Below, piece after piece: positions 1 through 7,968 of a stretch of 64,000 nt of DNA (position 1 is its first letter; every line of letters begins with the position of its first letter). A program made the translations under genes and the position numbers. The DNA lies in assembly GCA_050748485.1 (NCBI GenBank), contig JBOGPP010000193.1:9681-73680 (forward strand). The letters are read 5' to 3'. The notes beneath the pieces are model-generated. The model searched no databases. It saw nothing but the letters and a program-made list of their open reading frames with translations, and was not told where the DNA came from. The DNA is from TH5896 sp050748485 (GTDB lineage: Archaea; Thermoproteota; Nitrososphaeria; Nitrososphaerales; Nitrososphaeraceae).

Positions 1-939
1 CCTGGAGATACGACGATTTCAATGCTCGATCCCGATAAAGTCTTAGCCATAGTAGAGGTAGCCAAGCGACTGAGATGTACTGAGGCATTAATTGTTACAG
101 GGGAAAGACCAGAAATGCGTTACGAAGAGGTACGCAATTGGCTTCGAAAAAAGGGATTCTCGACCTTGTCTGAATATGTTAGTGAGATATGTGAGATGAT
201 TATCAAGAAAACAGGGTTGTTGCCTCACACTAATGCGGGAAGCCTCACTAAACAGGAGTTATACACTCTTAGGGAAACTAATGCTAGCATGGGACTGATG
301 TTGGAATCTTCAAGTACTAGATTATCGGGTAAAGGAATGCCACATGAAAGGGCACCAAGCAAACATCCTAGAGTAAGAATAAAGTCTCTGGCTTCATGTG
401 GTGAACTAAATATCCCGACTACGACTGGACTACTTGTAGGTATCGGCGAGACTCCGGAGGAAATCGTTGAATCACTGATTCTTATTAGATCATTACATGA
501 ATCTTTTGGGCATATACAAGAAGTGATAATGCAAAACTTTTCGCCTAAGGATGGAACAGCAATGTCTAATTATCCGGCCCCTACTAAGGATTATTTCATG
601 CGAGCAGTAGCACTTGCCAGAATTTTGATGCCCACTATGAACATCCAAGTGCCTCCAAATCTCAATGAGAGGCTAGAGGATTATATTGACGTGGGTATTA
701 ATGATTGGGGGGGAATATCACCTGTTACCATCGATTATGTTAATCCGGAACACCCTTGGCCTCCGATAGACTATGTAAACCAAGTGACTTCGAGGAAGGG
801 GTTACTGTTAAAGGCGCGATTGCCTGTGTATCCAGAGTTTTTGAAGAATGGTCGATCGTTTATCTCTCAAAGTGTTCGGCCTTCAATTGAGGCACTGGCA
901 AACGACGAAGGTTTAGTGAAGGAGTCATACCTGATTTGA
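1..939 (+). CDS. cofG: FO synthase subunit CofG (5' end outside window)
   Basis: CofG is a radical SAM enzyme that, with CofH, makes FO, the deazaflavin core of coenzyme F420. The reading frame is open to the first base of the window, so the N-terminus, including the CxxxCxxC iron-sulfur motif, lies upstream; the ATG at 22 is internal. Visible family features are the CTEALIVTGERPE segment, the SSSTRL and GMPHERAPSKHP stretch near the middle, GLLVGIGET, and the IQEVIMQNFSPKDGT region. The stop overlaps the start of cofH in a TTGA tetranucleotide, indicating translational coupling. Family assignment is firm; catalytic residues at the N-terminus cannot be checked here. Confidence 0.93.
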   Translation, partial: PGDTTISMLDPDKVLAIVEVAKRLRCTEALIVTGERPEMRYEEVRNWLRKKGFSTLSEYVSEICEMIIKKTGLLPHTNAGSLTKQELYTLRETNASMGLMLESSSTRLSGKGMPHERAPSKHPRVRIKSLASCGELNIPTTTGLLVGIGETPEEIVESLILIRSLHESFGHIQEVIMQNFSPKDGTAMSNYPAPTKDYFMRAVALARILMPTMNIQVPPNLNERLEDYIDVGINDWGGISPVTIDYVNPEHPWPPIDYVNQVTSRKGLLLKARLPVYPEFLKNGRSFISQSVRPSIEALANDEGLVKESYLI

Positions 940-2195
940 ATATAGAAAGCATCCTCAAGACGGTTGACCCTCTTGTTTCAGAAGCTCTGAATTTAGCAAT
1001 TGATGAAAAGGAAATAACTGTCGACCAGGCAGTGGAATTGTTCGATACAAGCGGTATCGAAATGAACCTATTGATTTCGGTCGGTGACGAATTGCGAAGA
1101 AGAGCATGTGGGAATGTTGTCACATATGTCATCAACAGAAACGTGAACTTCACTAATGTGTGCATTAAGAGGTGTGGCTTTTGCGCTTTTAGTCGTGATT
1201 TTAGACAAGAAGAAGGTTACTTTCTGCCGGTCGAGGAAGTTGTTCGACGAGCTGTAGAGGCCCATCGGTTGGGTGCCACCGAGATTTGTATACAGGCAGG
1301 TCTACCCCCAAATATGGATGGCTCTCTCTATCCGGATATCTGTAAGGCGATCAAGCATGAGATACCAGATATTCATATTCATGGGTTCTCTCCTGAAGAA
1401 GTATTGTACGGAGCCAGAATGAGCAACACTAGTGTTAAGGATTTCTTATCGTGGCTTAAAGAATCTGGTGTAGGGAGTCTCCCGGGAACATCCGCAGAAA
1501 TCCTAGATCAAGAAGTTAGAGACCTAATATCTCCAGGTCGTATATCTGTTAATGATTGGATAGAAGTAATAAAGACGGCCCATGGTTTGAATATTCCAAC
1601 TACCTCTACTATAATGTATGGGCATATAGAGTCCAATCTCCAAAAGGCCAAACACATCGATATATTACGTAAGATCCAGAAGGAAACTCATGGTATTACA
1701 GAGTTTGTTCCTCTCAGCTTCGTGTACCAAGAAGCACCTATGCATAGCCGTAGTACTTTAAAAAACATGCGAGAAGCAGGAGCTGGAGCAACAGATATCG
1801 TAAAAATGTACTCTGTGTCTAGGTTGATGCTTCATAACTATGTGAAGAATATTCAGGTTTCTTGGGTGAAAGAGGGTTCAAAAATGTCTCAATTTCTTTT
1901 ATGTGCTGGCGCAAACGATTTTGGTGGTACACTGATCAATGAAAGCATATCCACAGCCGCCGGTTCAACTCATGGTCAAATCATGAGACCTTGGGAAATA
2001 AGAACCCAAGTTAAGGGTTTGGGAAGGATTCCTGCTCAGCGCACTACTTTATATGAGATATTGCAACTGTACTCTGGAGCCGAAGAGGAAGGTCAGACAG
2101 GACTTGATCAAGTAAACCCCAATGATTTTGGGTCATATGGAGAGCTTATCAAGCTTGACAAGTACAGGTATAGACGTTCTTCGCGGCATAATTAG
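936..2195 (+). CDS. cofH: FO synthase subunit CofH
   Basis: This 419-residue protein is the second radical SAM subunit of FO synthase, which joins tyrosine to the ribityl-uracil precursor in the F420 pathway. The cluster motif CIKRCGFCAF (CxxxCxxC) sits near residues 73-82, followed by the family segments EICIQAGLPP, GFSPEEV and LPGTSAEIL. The TTG start overlaps the cofG stop by four bases. Length is slightly above the usual 360-400 residues, the extra part lying in the N-terminal region and C-terminal tail. No other cof genes lie downstream; the next gene is convergent. Confidence 0.95.
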   Translation: MNIESILKTVDPLVSEALNLAIDEKEITVDQAVELFDTSGIEMNLLISVGDELRRRACGNVVTYVINRNVNFTNVCIKRCGFCAFSRDFRQEEGYFLPVEEVVRRAVEAHRLGATEICIQAGLPPNMDGSLYPDICKAIKHEIPDIHIHGFSPEEVLYGARMSNTSVKDFLSWLKESGVGSLPGTSAEILDQEVRDLISPGRISVNDWIEVIKTAHGLNIPTTSTIMYGHIESNLQKAKHIDILRKIQKETHGITEFVPLSFVYQEAPMHSRSTLKNMREAGAGATDIVKMYSVSRLMLHNYVKNIQVSWVKEGSKMSQFLLCAGANDFGGTLINESISTAAGSTHGQIMRPWEIRTQVKGLGRIPAQRTTLYEILQLYSGAEEEGQTGLDQVNPNDFGSYGELIKLDKYRYRRSSRHN

Positions 2196-2201
2196 GTGTG
2201 A

Positions 2202-2438
2202 CTAGGTTTTTTCCATAATCAGCATAGTAAGGGTGGATTTAACTCCATTCATACGTCTGATTTTCAAGCTAATGAAGTCCTTTAGTCCTTCCATTGAATC
2301 CGCTTCTACCTTTAACATGATATCATATACTCCATAGATCGCATAGGCTTCACTAACCCCTGGTAGCCTTTTCATTTCTTCGGCCAACGGACCTTCATAT
2401 CCTAATTCAGCATTCAGCAATACAAAAGCTCTTGGCAT
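2202..2438 (-). CDS. Stand-alone Lrp/AsnC effector (RAM) domain protein
   Basis: A 78-residue protein consisting only of the RAM ligand-binding fold of Lrp/AsnC regulators, without the helix-turn-helix part. The pattern PGVSEAYAIYGVYDIMLKVEAD followed by the alpha helix and strand of a ferredoxin-like fold is typical of the family. Such single-domain proteins form oligomers and bind amino acids or modulate full-length Lrp proteins, so a sensory role is inferred. It is convergent with cofH, only 6 bp away, and divergent from the topoisomerase gene with a 161-bp shared upstream region. The ATG start is supported by a nearby upstream AT-rich segment. Confidence 0.85.
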   Translation of the reverse strand: MPRAFVLLNAELGYEGPLAEEMKRLPGVSEAYAIYGVYDIMLKVEADSMEGLKDFISLKIRRMNGVKSTLTMLIMEKT

Positions 2439-2599
2439 TATCCAATCGTTGTGTGTGATTATACTTTAACCTAACTGTTGATCTGGCTCGACCTTCAATT
2501 CCAATTTACTTAGGATCGACCCAGAGCTTCTGAATTTGCTTAGGCCTCGGTTAAGATCGGTAACGTTTAAGAGTGATATAGAAACCTTTAGGAAAGCAG

Positions 2600-4360
2600 A
2601 TGGAGACGCAATTCAAGTTGGGCCGCTTGAAATGGCAGACATTGCAGCATAATGGAATTGCATTTCCTCCAGAATACAAACCCAGAAGCATCAGTATTAG
2701 TATTTTCGGAGAAGAATACTCATTAAATACTAACCAAGAAGAATTGATTTATGCCTGGGCCAAAAAGAAGGATACACATTATGTCAGGGACGACGTGTTC
2801 GAATCAAATTTCCTGATTGATCTTAGAAGCGTCCTCCCTCCTAGGTTTGGGTCGGTCAAGAAAATCTCTGAATTGGATCTGGCGAATGCCTATCGTCTTG
2901 TAGATGAAGAAAACAGGCTCAAGGAAGTAGAGAAAGAGCGGATTAGAAATCTACCCAGAGATGAGAAAAGGCTTATTTCTCAATCCAAGAAAAATGAACG
3001 GGAACGGCTTCGATCGGTTTATGGTTTGGCAACCGTTGATGGTGTAGCGGTAGAAATAGCGAATTGGTTGGTGGAACCACCAGGCCTATTCATGGGAAGA
3101 GGCCAACATCCATTACGAGGACGCTGGAAACCCAGAGTACTACCGCAAGATGTGATTCTGAATCTGGGAGAAAACGCTGAAGTACCCGAAGGAAACTGGA
3201 AGGCAATTGTTAATGATCATACGTCAACCTGGCTTGCAACTTGGATAGAAAATTTGACGGGCAAAAGAAAGTATATGTGGCTTCATGATTCATCTACACT
3301 GCGTCAGAACAGCGACAAAGAAAAGTACGACAGGGCTAACATACTTGGGAAGCAAATTAACAAAGTTCATGAAAAAATAGTGAGCAAAATGATTAATTCA
3401 AAAGATTTGAAGCATAAGAAAATATCAACCGTCTGTTACTTGATTAGCAAGCTCGCGATGAGAGTGGGAGATGAAAAGGATTCTGATGAAGCAGATACTG
3501 TAGGCGCGTCAACATTAAGGGTAGAGCATATCCGATTTCCAGTTCATCAAGGAATTAAGAGTATTGAGTTCAATTTTCTCGGAAAAGATAGTGTGCCTTG
3601 GCAAAAAAGTTTGGAAATAAGTTCTCGAGAGGCAGAAGCACTATATATAAACATGGAATTGTTTATGAAGGGTAAGAAACCTAACGAACAGATCTTCGAT
3701 GGTATAACTTCAGCAAAGGTGAACTCATTTCTTAGAACCATCGATAAAAAGAATGTTCCCGGTCTGACTGCAAAGGTTTTCCGAACTTATATTGCTACCC
3801 AAATTGTAAAAGAGGCGCTAGCTCGTCCTCCAATATCAGTAAATAAAAGGTCATCTGAGATGGAGAAAATATATGTGGCCAAGTCCGCAAATCTTGTCGC
3901 GGCAGTTACGTGTAACCATAAGAAAGGAATTGATGTAAACAACCCTGCTAGCAAACAGGCCCTTGAAAGGTTTCAAAATTCTCTGGAAAAAAAGCAAGAG
4001 GCTATTAGAAAAATTGAGAACGATCTCGCCTCTCATAACTGGAAAACAGATTTACAGAAGAAGAGAATGATGGACAGATTGGAAAAAATCCAAATAACGC
4101 TGCGACTGCAAAAAGAAACTCGTGATTATAACCTTGGAACGTCACTTCGAAACTATATAGACCCTAGAGTCTTGAAATCATGGATGAGCCATGTAGAACT
4201 TGATTGGAAAAGGGTATTTACCTCAACTTTACAACGTAAGTTTAGATGGGTTGAGGCATATTCTAATGTCGAGCTGCAACAATTTCTTCCTGGAGCTGAG
4301 GAATCGGGCTACCAGGAGTCTGAGACCGTAATTCAAGAAGAGAGTTTGGCTAAAAGCTAA
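2600..4360 (+). CDS. Eukaryote-like DNA topoisomerase IB
   Basis: A 586-residue type IB topoisomerase that relaxes DNA supercoils through a 3'-phosphotyrosyl intermediate. It matches the eukaryotic core: the N-terminal KWQTLQHNGIAFPPEY stretch, Arg288 in AMRVGDEKDSDEADTVG, Lys in NFLGKDSVPWQK, Arg in KVFRTYIATQ, His in VTCNHKKG and the catalytic Tyr519 in SLRNYIDPR. All five active-site residues of the family are therefore present. A basic coiled-coil linker (about residues 440-500) joins the core to the C-terminal domain, as in eukaryotes, while the long eukaryotic N-terminal extension is absent. Among archaea this enzyme is a hallmark of Nitrososphaerota and relatives. Confidence 0.96.
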   Translation: METQFKLGRLKWQTLQHNGIAFPPEYKPRSISISIFGEEYSLNTNQEELIYAWAKKKDTHYVRDDVFESNFLIDLRSVLPPRFGSVKKISELDLANAYRLVDEENRLKEVEKERIRNLPRDEKRLISQSKKNERERLRSVYGLATVDGVAVEIANWLVEPPGLFMGRGQHPLRGRWKPRVLPQDVILNLGENAEVPEGNWKAIVNDHTSTWLATWIENLTGKRKYMWLHDSSTLRQNSDKEKYDRANILGKQINKVHEKIVSKMINSKDLKHKKISTVCYLISKLAMRVGDEKDSDEADTVGASTLRVEHIRFPVHQGIKSIEFNFLGKDSVPWQKSLEISSREAEALYINMELFMKGKKPNEQIFDGITSAKVNSFLRTIDKKNVPGLTAKVFRTYIATQIVKEALARPPISVNKRSSEMEKIYVAKSANLVAAVTCNHKKGIDVNNPASKQALERFQNSLEKKQEAIRKIENDLASHNWKTDLQKKRMMDRLEKIQITLRLQKETRDYNLGTSLRNYIDPRVLKSWMSHVELDWKRVFTSTLQRKFRWVEAYSNVELQQFLPGAEESGYQESETVIQEESLAKS

Positions 4361-4519
4361 ACAGTCCACAGCATGTCATTTCATCCAAGTGGGTGATGTT
4401 GCCAAACTCAAATATCTCAGAAGATAATAAAATCATGAAGAGAATCCTGGTTATGAACTGTAACTTGCAAATTGCAGATATTTGAGCCTACTCACACATT
4501 GATAAAATCTTTCACCAAG

Positions 4520-4527
4520 TATAAATA
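4520..4527 (+). promoter_or_regulatory. Box A promoter of the CBS-domain gene
   Basis: TATAAATA lies 22 bp upstream of the ATG at 4549. With archaeal spacing of about 25-27 bp from box A centre to start, transcription would begin at or within a few bases of the ATG, so the mRNA is probably leaderless. Confidence 0.6.
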
Positions 4528-4548
4528 TTTGATCTCTTATTATAGAAC

Positions 4549-5061
4549 ATGAATGAATCTTCAGCAGAACCCACGAGCATGTCATTTTTGCTAATGTCAC
4601 CTGTTAGAAAACTCGCTGATTCAAATGTTGCAATGGCTAACTGCGATGATTCTGCTGATATGGCCATAAGATTAATGAAGGAGAGACAAACAAAGTGTGT
4701 TCTACTTTCAAGAGGGGGGGAAGCAGTAGGAATTATAACTAAAACAGATATTCTGTTCAAAGTATTGTCTCAAGGCAAGAACCCATCAAAAGTGAGGCTT
4801 GAAGAAATCATGAATACTCCTATAATAGCGGTGGACCCTGCTGCCACCGTGCAGGAGGCCTTATCTATAATGGATAAACACGCCATTCGTCAGATTGTTG
4901 TTAGCTCAAATTCATCTGTTCTTGGGATCATTTCGAGGGACGATCTCTTTGAAAGGGAACAACTCACAACAACCGCAGCTGAAGACTCGGCCTTACAGGG
5001 TACCCCAGTATGTTTCATACACCCAGAGGCCATTTTATTTAGTAAGGATAACGAGACCTAG
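4549..5061 (+). CDS. Two-CBS-domain protein
   Basis: A 170-residue protein built from two CBS repeats (about residues 14-75 and 80-140), each ending in a GIIT/S-(K/R)-x-D signature: GIITKTDI and GIISRDDL. CBS pairs bind adenosyl nucleotides and usually regulate a partner. There is no attached catalytic or DNA-binding domain, so its target is unknown. It is transcribed alone, with a strong box A immediately upstream. A short C-terminal extension of about 30 residues after the second repeat has no recognisable motif. Confidence 0.88.
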   Translation: MNESSAEPTSMSFLLMSPVRKLADSNVAMANCDDSADMAIRLMKERQTKCVLLSRGGEAVGIITKTDILFKVLSQGKNPSKVRLEEIMNTPIIAVDPAATVQEALSIMDKHAIRQIVVSSNSSVLGIISRDDLFEREQLTTTAAEDSALQGTPVCFIHPEAILFSKDNET

Positions 5062-5255
5062 ATAGGTAGATCTACCTGTTATATGCTATCCCTCAGCTAG
5101 GCTGACATAGCCTGTCTCCAATTAAATTTTCTCTATCTTATATCGAAGGAGCGTTCAGAATGGATCCAAGTATTTCCGATTTCTAGGTTATTTTTTAAAT
5201 GCTTGACCTATAGTCTTTTGGAAGAAGGGATAGTGCCCACTAGCATGCGGAGATA

Positions 5256-5264
5256 TCTTTATTA
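5256..5264 (+). promoter_or_regulatory. Box A promoter of tRNA-Met
   Basis: TCTTTATTA is an acceptable archaeal box A; the expected start would fall near 5287, about 15 bases before the mature tRNA 5' end. Confidence 0.4.
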
Positions 5265-5301
5265 GAGCAGGCCATCAATTGCTGAACGCAACGCTGAGCT
5301 T

Positions 5302-5376
5302 GCCGGGGTAGCTCAGCTTGGTCAGAGCGTTCGACTCATAATCGAAAGGTCGCGGGCTCAAGTCCCGCCTCCGGCA
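5302..5376 (+). tRNA. tRNA-Met (CAT), elongator type
   Basis: A complete 75-nt cloverleaf. The acceptor GCCGGGG pairs with CTCCGGC with one G-T wobble; discriminator is A. The anticodon stem TTCGA/TCGAA encloses loop CTCATAA with anticodon CAT; the T stem is GCGGG/CCCGC. The anticodon stem lacks the GGG/CCC run and the first pair is G-C, which argues against initiator tRNA; the acceptor matches archaeal elongator tRNA-Met better than tRNA-Ile2. No intron; CCA is not encoded. Confidence 0.93.
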
Positions 5377-5918
5377 TTCCCTTAAATTTTCGAACTTTTC
5401 CATTGCTTGATTTTCATCTAATCCAATATTCTTGCATCTATGCGATTGATGGGCTACTCATTATGGTACTGAAGAAAATAAAATAAATGGTGATGTTCAG
5501 GGTGATATCCTATTATGAGAGTCATAATATTTCGGCCTCGCCTCGAAATTTTTTAATGGTTTGGGCATGAATATGGTGGTCCTAATTTACCTGCACAATG
5601 AGTATTGTTTTATAAAATTACTTTGGTTATGGTAAATTAACGTAGTTAACAGACGTTGGGAGATTTAACAATGAACGTGCTTGATCAATAATTTGTCAGT
5701 AAACCTAGCGAAGCTAATGACCAACCCAGACTATCCCTATAATACCTAAATAAGTTTCTTCAGGTCTAAGCACAGCTCCTTAGTTGGGGTCAGTCTGTTG
5801 CTTGAAAACTTTTAATCAAACCCAGATCCAAAAAAAGCGTGTGTCTAATCACTGACATGAACAGCCTGCAGAATAATAGTGATTTAGTTCCTAGCGCTCA
5901 TTTTATAAGGGTATAATT
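5377..5918. other. Gene-poor spacer (542 bp)
   Basis: I find no RNA gene or convincing reading frame between tRNA-Met and the next gene. The stretch is AT-rich. TTTTATAAG at 5901-5909 resembles a box A, but it is too close to the ATG at 5919 to serve that start. Confidence 0.4.
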
Positions 5919-6251
5919 ATGACAACAAATCCTGATTTTTATCGGACGCTCCAGGTTTCTAAGACATTTAAGGTCAGCAGCGGCCTAGACGTATCTAGCA
6001 TTGTGGCTCAATTGGTAGATTTTATTGAAAAAAAAAGTTCCATAGACGGCTTTAGTGTAAGGATACTTCTGCCGAGGGGGGATGAGGATGACTCACTCGC
6101 AAGGAAATGGGGAGCATCTCTCCGGTCTGGATTACTTTTGGCCTTGAAAAAAAGAGAAATAAGACCAAATTTAAGAGAGGTGAGGTACGTTCATGATGAA
6201 TACTACTATGGATGGGTTTTGATAGAGCCCAATCCGGTCAATGGTTTGTGA
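5919..6251 (+). CDS. Conserved-looking small hypothetical protein
   Basis: I do not recognise this 110-residue protein. It is soluble, of mixed charge, with a helical N-terminal half (VSSIVAQLVDFIEKK) followed by RILLPRGDEDD and a tyrosine-rich C-terminal strand (HDEYYYGWVLIEP). It has no cysteine motif, signal peptide or membrane segment. Codon use resembles neighbouring genes, supporting reality. It stands alone between two tRNA genes. Confidence 0.6.
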   Translation: MTTNPDFYRTLQVSKTFKVSSGLDVSSIVAQLVDFIEKKSSIDGFSVRILLPRGDEDDSLARKWGASLRSGLLLALKKREIRPNLREVRYVHDEYYYGWVLIEPNPVNGL

Positions 6252-6319
6252 ATCTAAGATAATTATCGTAATGTGACTAAAGTGTGACATGTTAGATAGG
6301 GAAGGTACGATGTACAAGG

Positions 6320-6424
6320 GGCCTTCGGAGGGATTTGAACCCTCCTCAAGCGGTGTCTGTCTCAAAGCATTTATCGTATTTAGTCCACAGCCGCCTATAC
6401 TGACCAGGCTATACTACGAAGGCC
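6320..6424 (-). tRNA. tRNA-His (GTG) with 30-nt intron
   Basis: On the minus strand, an extra G at position -1 (6424) precedes acceptor GCCTTCG, pairing with CGAAGGC, and discriminator C (6320) faces the extra G, the defining tRNA-His feature, here encoded in the DNA. The anticodon loop reads CTGTGG then A, interrupted after position 37. Exon 1 is 6424-6385, the intron 6384-6355 and exon 2 6354-6320; the spliced tRNA is 75 nt. The junctions form a bulge-helix-bulge: helix CTGT/ACAG with three-base bulges GGA and ACA, to be cut by the archaeal splicing endonuclease. The T stem is GAGGG/CCCTC. Confidence 0.93.
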
Positions 6425-6450
6425 ACTTTATATCAAGTGCAATTATGGTG

Positions 6451-6463
6451 CTATATATAATTT
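6451..6463 (-). promoter_or_regulatory. Box A promoter of tRNA-His
   Basis: On the minus strand this reads AATTATATATAG, centred about 32 bases before the tRNA 5' end, placing the start near 6431, a few bases upstream of the extra G. Confidence 0.55.
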
Positions 6464-6739
6464 CTAGATAGAAATATCCGATAACATCATTCGATTGTTC
6501 CTTAGCTTCGGCTCCGGCAGCCAAAATCCGAAAACATGTTATCCAGAGGCAGGCTGAATGATTTATGCGCTAACGGTTATTTCCGTAAATATTGAAAAAT
6601 TAAATAAAATCACTCACAGTCCCGATTTGTCATGGCAAACTAATAAGTGATAAGAAATATGCTTCAGAGTTGATATTCGGGATCTGTGTCTTCGACTTAA
6701 AGACTTAAATCTCGAAACAACGTCTTGATCGCACCTAGC
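6464..6739. other. Spacer upstream of taw1
   Basis: About 275 bp without a convincing gene. It should hold the taw1 promoter. No hairpin or repeat stands out. Confidence 0.35.
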
Positions 6740-7783
6740 ATGAGCTGCTCAGGAGAGTACACTTCCCACAATTCAAATAATAATCTAATCCAGATCGACT
6801 CAAATGCGAGATCTAAACTACTAAACGCAAAGTATGGAGTATATAACCATTCAGCTGTAGAGCTTTGTCACTGGACCAAGAAATCTTTTGCACACGAAGG
6901 AGATTGTTACAAACATAAATTTTACGGCATCTCGACCCATCGGTGCATGGAAATGACTCCAACAGCACTAAATTGCGAAAATCGTTGTGTCTATTGCTGG
7001 AGACCTACTGAATTCTATGATACTCTCATGATGCCTGAAAACTTAGTGGACGAGCCAGATGCTATCGTAGAAAATCTTCTCCAAGAAAGAAGAAGGCTTA
7101 TGACTGGGTTCTATGGTCATAAGAAGTACGATAAGGGCAAGCTTGATGAATCCTTATTTCCCCAACACTATGCAATCTCGCTCTCAGGTGAGCCCACCAT
7201 GTACCCAAAATTACCCGCACTAATCAGATATCTAAAGAAATTACCAACTACTAAATCGATATTTTTAGTTACTAATGGACAAGAACCTCAAATGTTAGAT
7301 CGATTAGCAGAAGAAAAATCCCTTCCAACCCAATTATACTTGTCTACGAACGCGACGAACAGGCTTAGCTTTGCTAAGATAAATAGACCAAGGCATCCAG
7401 ACGCATGGGAAAGATGGCTAAAGAGTTTGCAGTTTCTTTCTAGGTGTGAAACAAGAACTGTAATTAGAATTACTCTCGTTAGAAGCCATAATTTCAATTA
7501 TGAAACAATAGTTCAGTTTTGTGGTCTAATACCTAGAGCGAACCCCCATTTTATCGAAATAAAATCATACATGCATGTAGGCATGTCAACTCAGCGATTA
7601 GAGAGACAAAATATGCTTGAAATGGAAGAGGTTAGGGAATTCTCGGAACAACTTTGCGAAAAACTTCCAGGATTCAACGTGATGGATGAAAGTGAGATTT
7701 CTAAAATAGTCGTTTTGCAGAACAAGAACAGGCATACTGATAGGTTCATCTCGTCGTACTTACATCAAGGATGTACTGCATGA
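6740..7783 (+). CDS. taw1: 4-demethylwyosine synthase Taw1 (TYW1-like)
   Basis: A radical SAM enzyme that condenses N1-methylguanosine-37 of tRNA-Phe with pyruvate, the second step of wyosine formation in archaea. The cluster motif CENRCVYCWRP (CxxxCxxC) is near residues 78-88, followed by SLSGEPTMYPKL and FLVTNGQEP, both characteristic of TYW1/Taw1. Additional conserved cysteines HCT/CYKHKFYGI upstream would hold the second cluster seen in this family. I chose ATG 6740; an in-frame TTG at 6725 would add five residues. Trm5, which makes its substrate, lies at 43.6 kb. Confidence 0.93.
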   Translation: MSCSGEYTSHNSNNNLIQIDSNARSKLLNAKYGVYNHSAVELCHWTKKSFAHEGDCYKHKFYGISTHRCMEMTPTALNCENRCVYCWRPTEFYDTLMMPENLVDEPDAIVENLLQERRRLMTGFYGHKKYDKGKLDESLFPQHYAISLSGEPTMYPKLPALIRYLKKLPTTKSIFLVTNGQEPQMLDRLAEEKSLPTQLYLSTNATNRLSFAKINRPRHPDAWERWLKSLQFLSRCETRTVIRITLVRSHNFNYETIVQFCGLIPRANPHFIEIKSYMHVGMSTQRLERQNMLEMEEVREFSEQLCEKLPGFNVMDESEISKIVVLQNKNRHTDRFISSYLHQGCTA

Positions 7784-7928
7784 GATTACGAGAGACCCAA
7801 GATTAAATTAACAGAATGGCTCCTCTTTACTCATGCGTGATCATAAAGAATAATCATCTCCAATTGGACAGCGACACGAAATAGTCAAGTTATTTTTGTT
7901 CTCTGCCTAATTCCGATTACATCTAATT

Positions 7929-7936
7929 TTTTTATA
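7929..7936 (+). promoter_or_regulatory. Box A promoter of the secreted repeat protein
   Basis: TTTTATAC preceded by a T-run, about 37 bp before the TTG start at 7969; predicted transcription start near 7958. Confidence 0.45.
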
Positions 7937-7968
7937 CGCCCCCCTAAATTGCTAGTGAGGTCCGCTAA

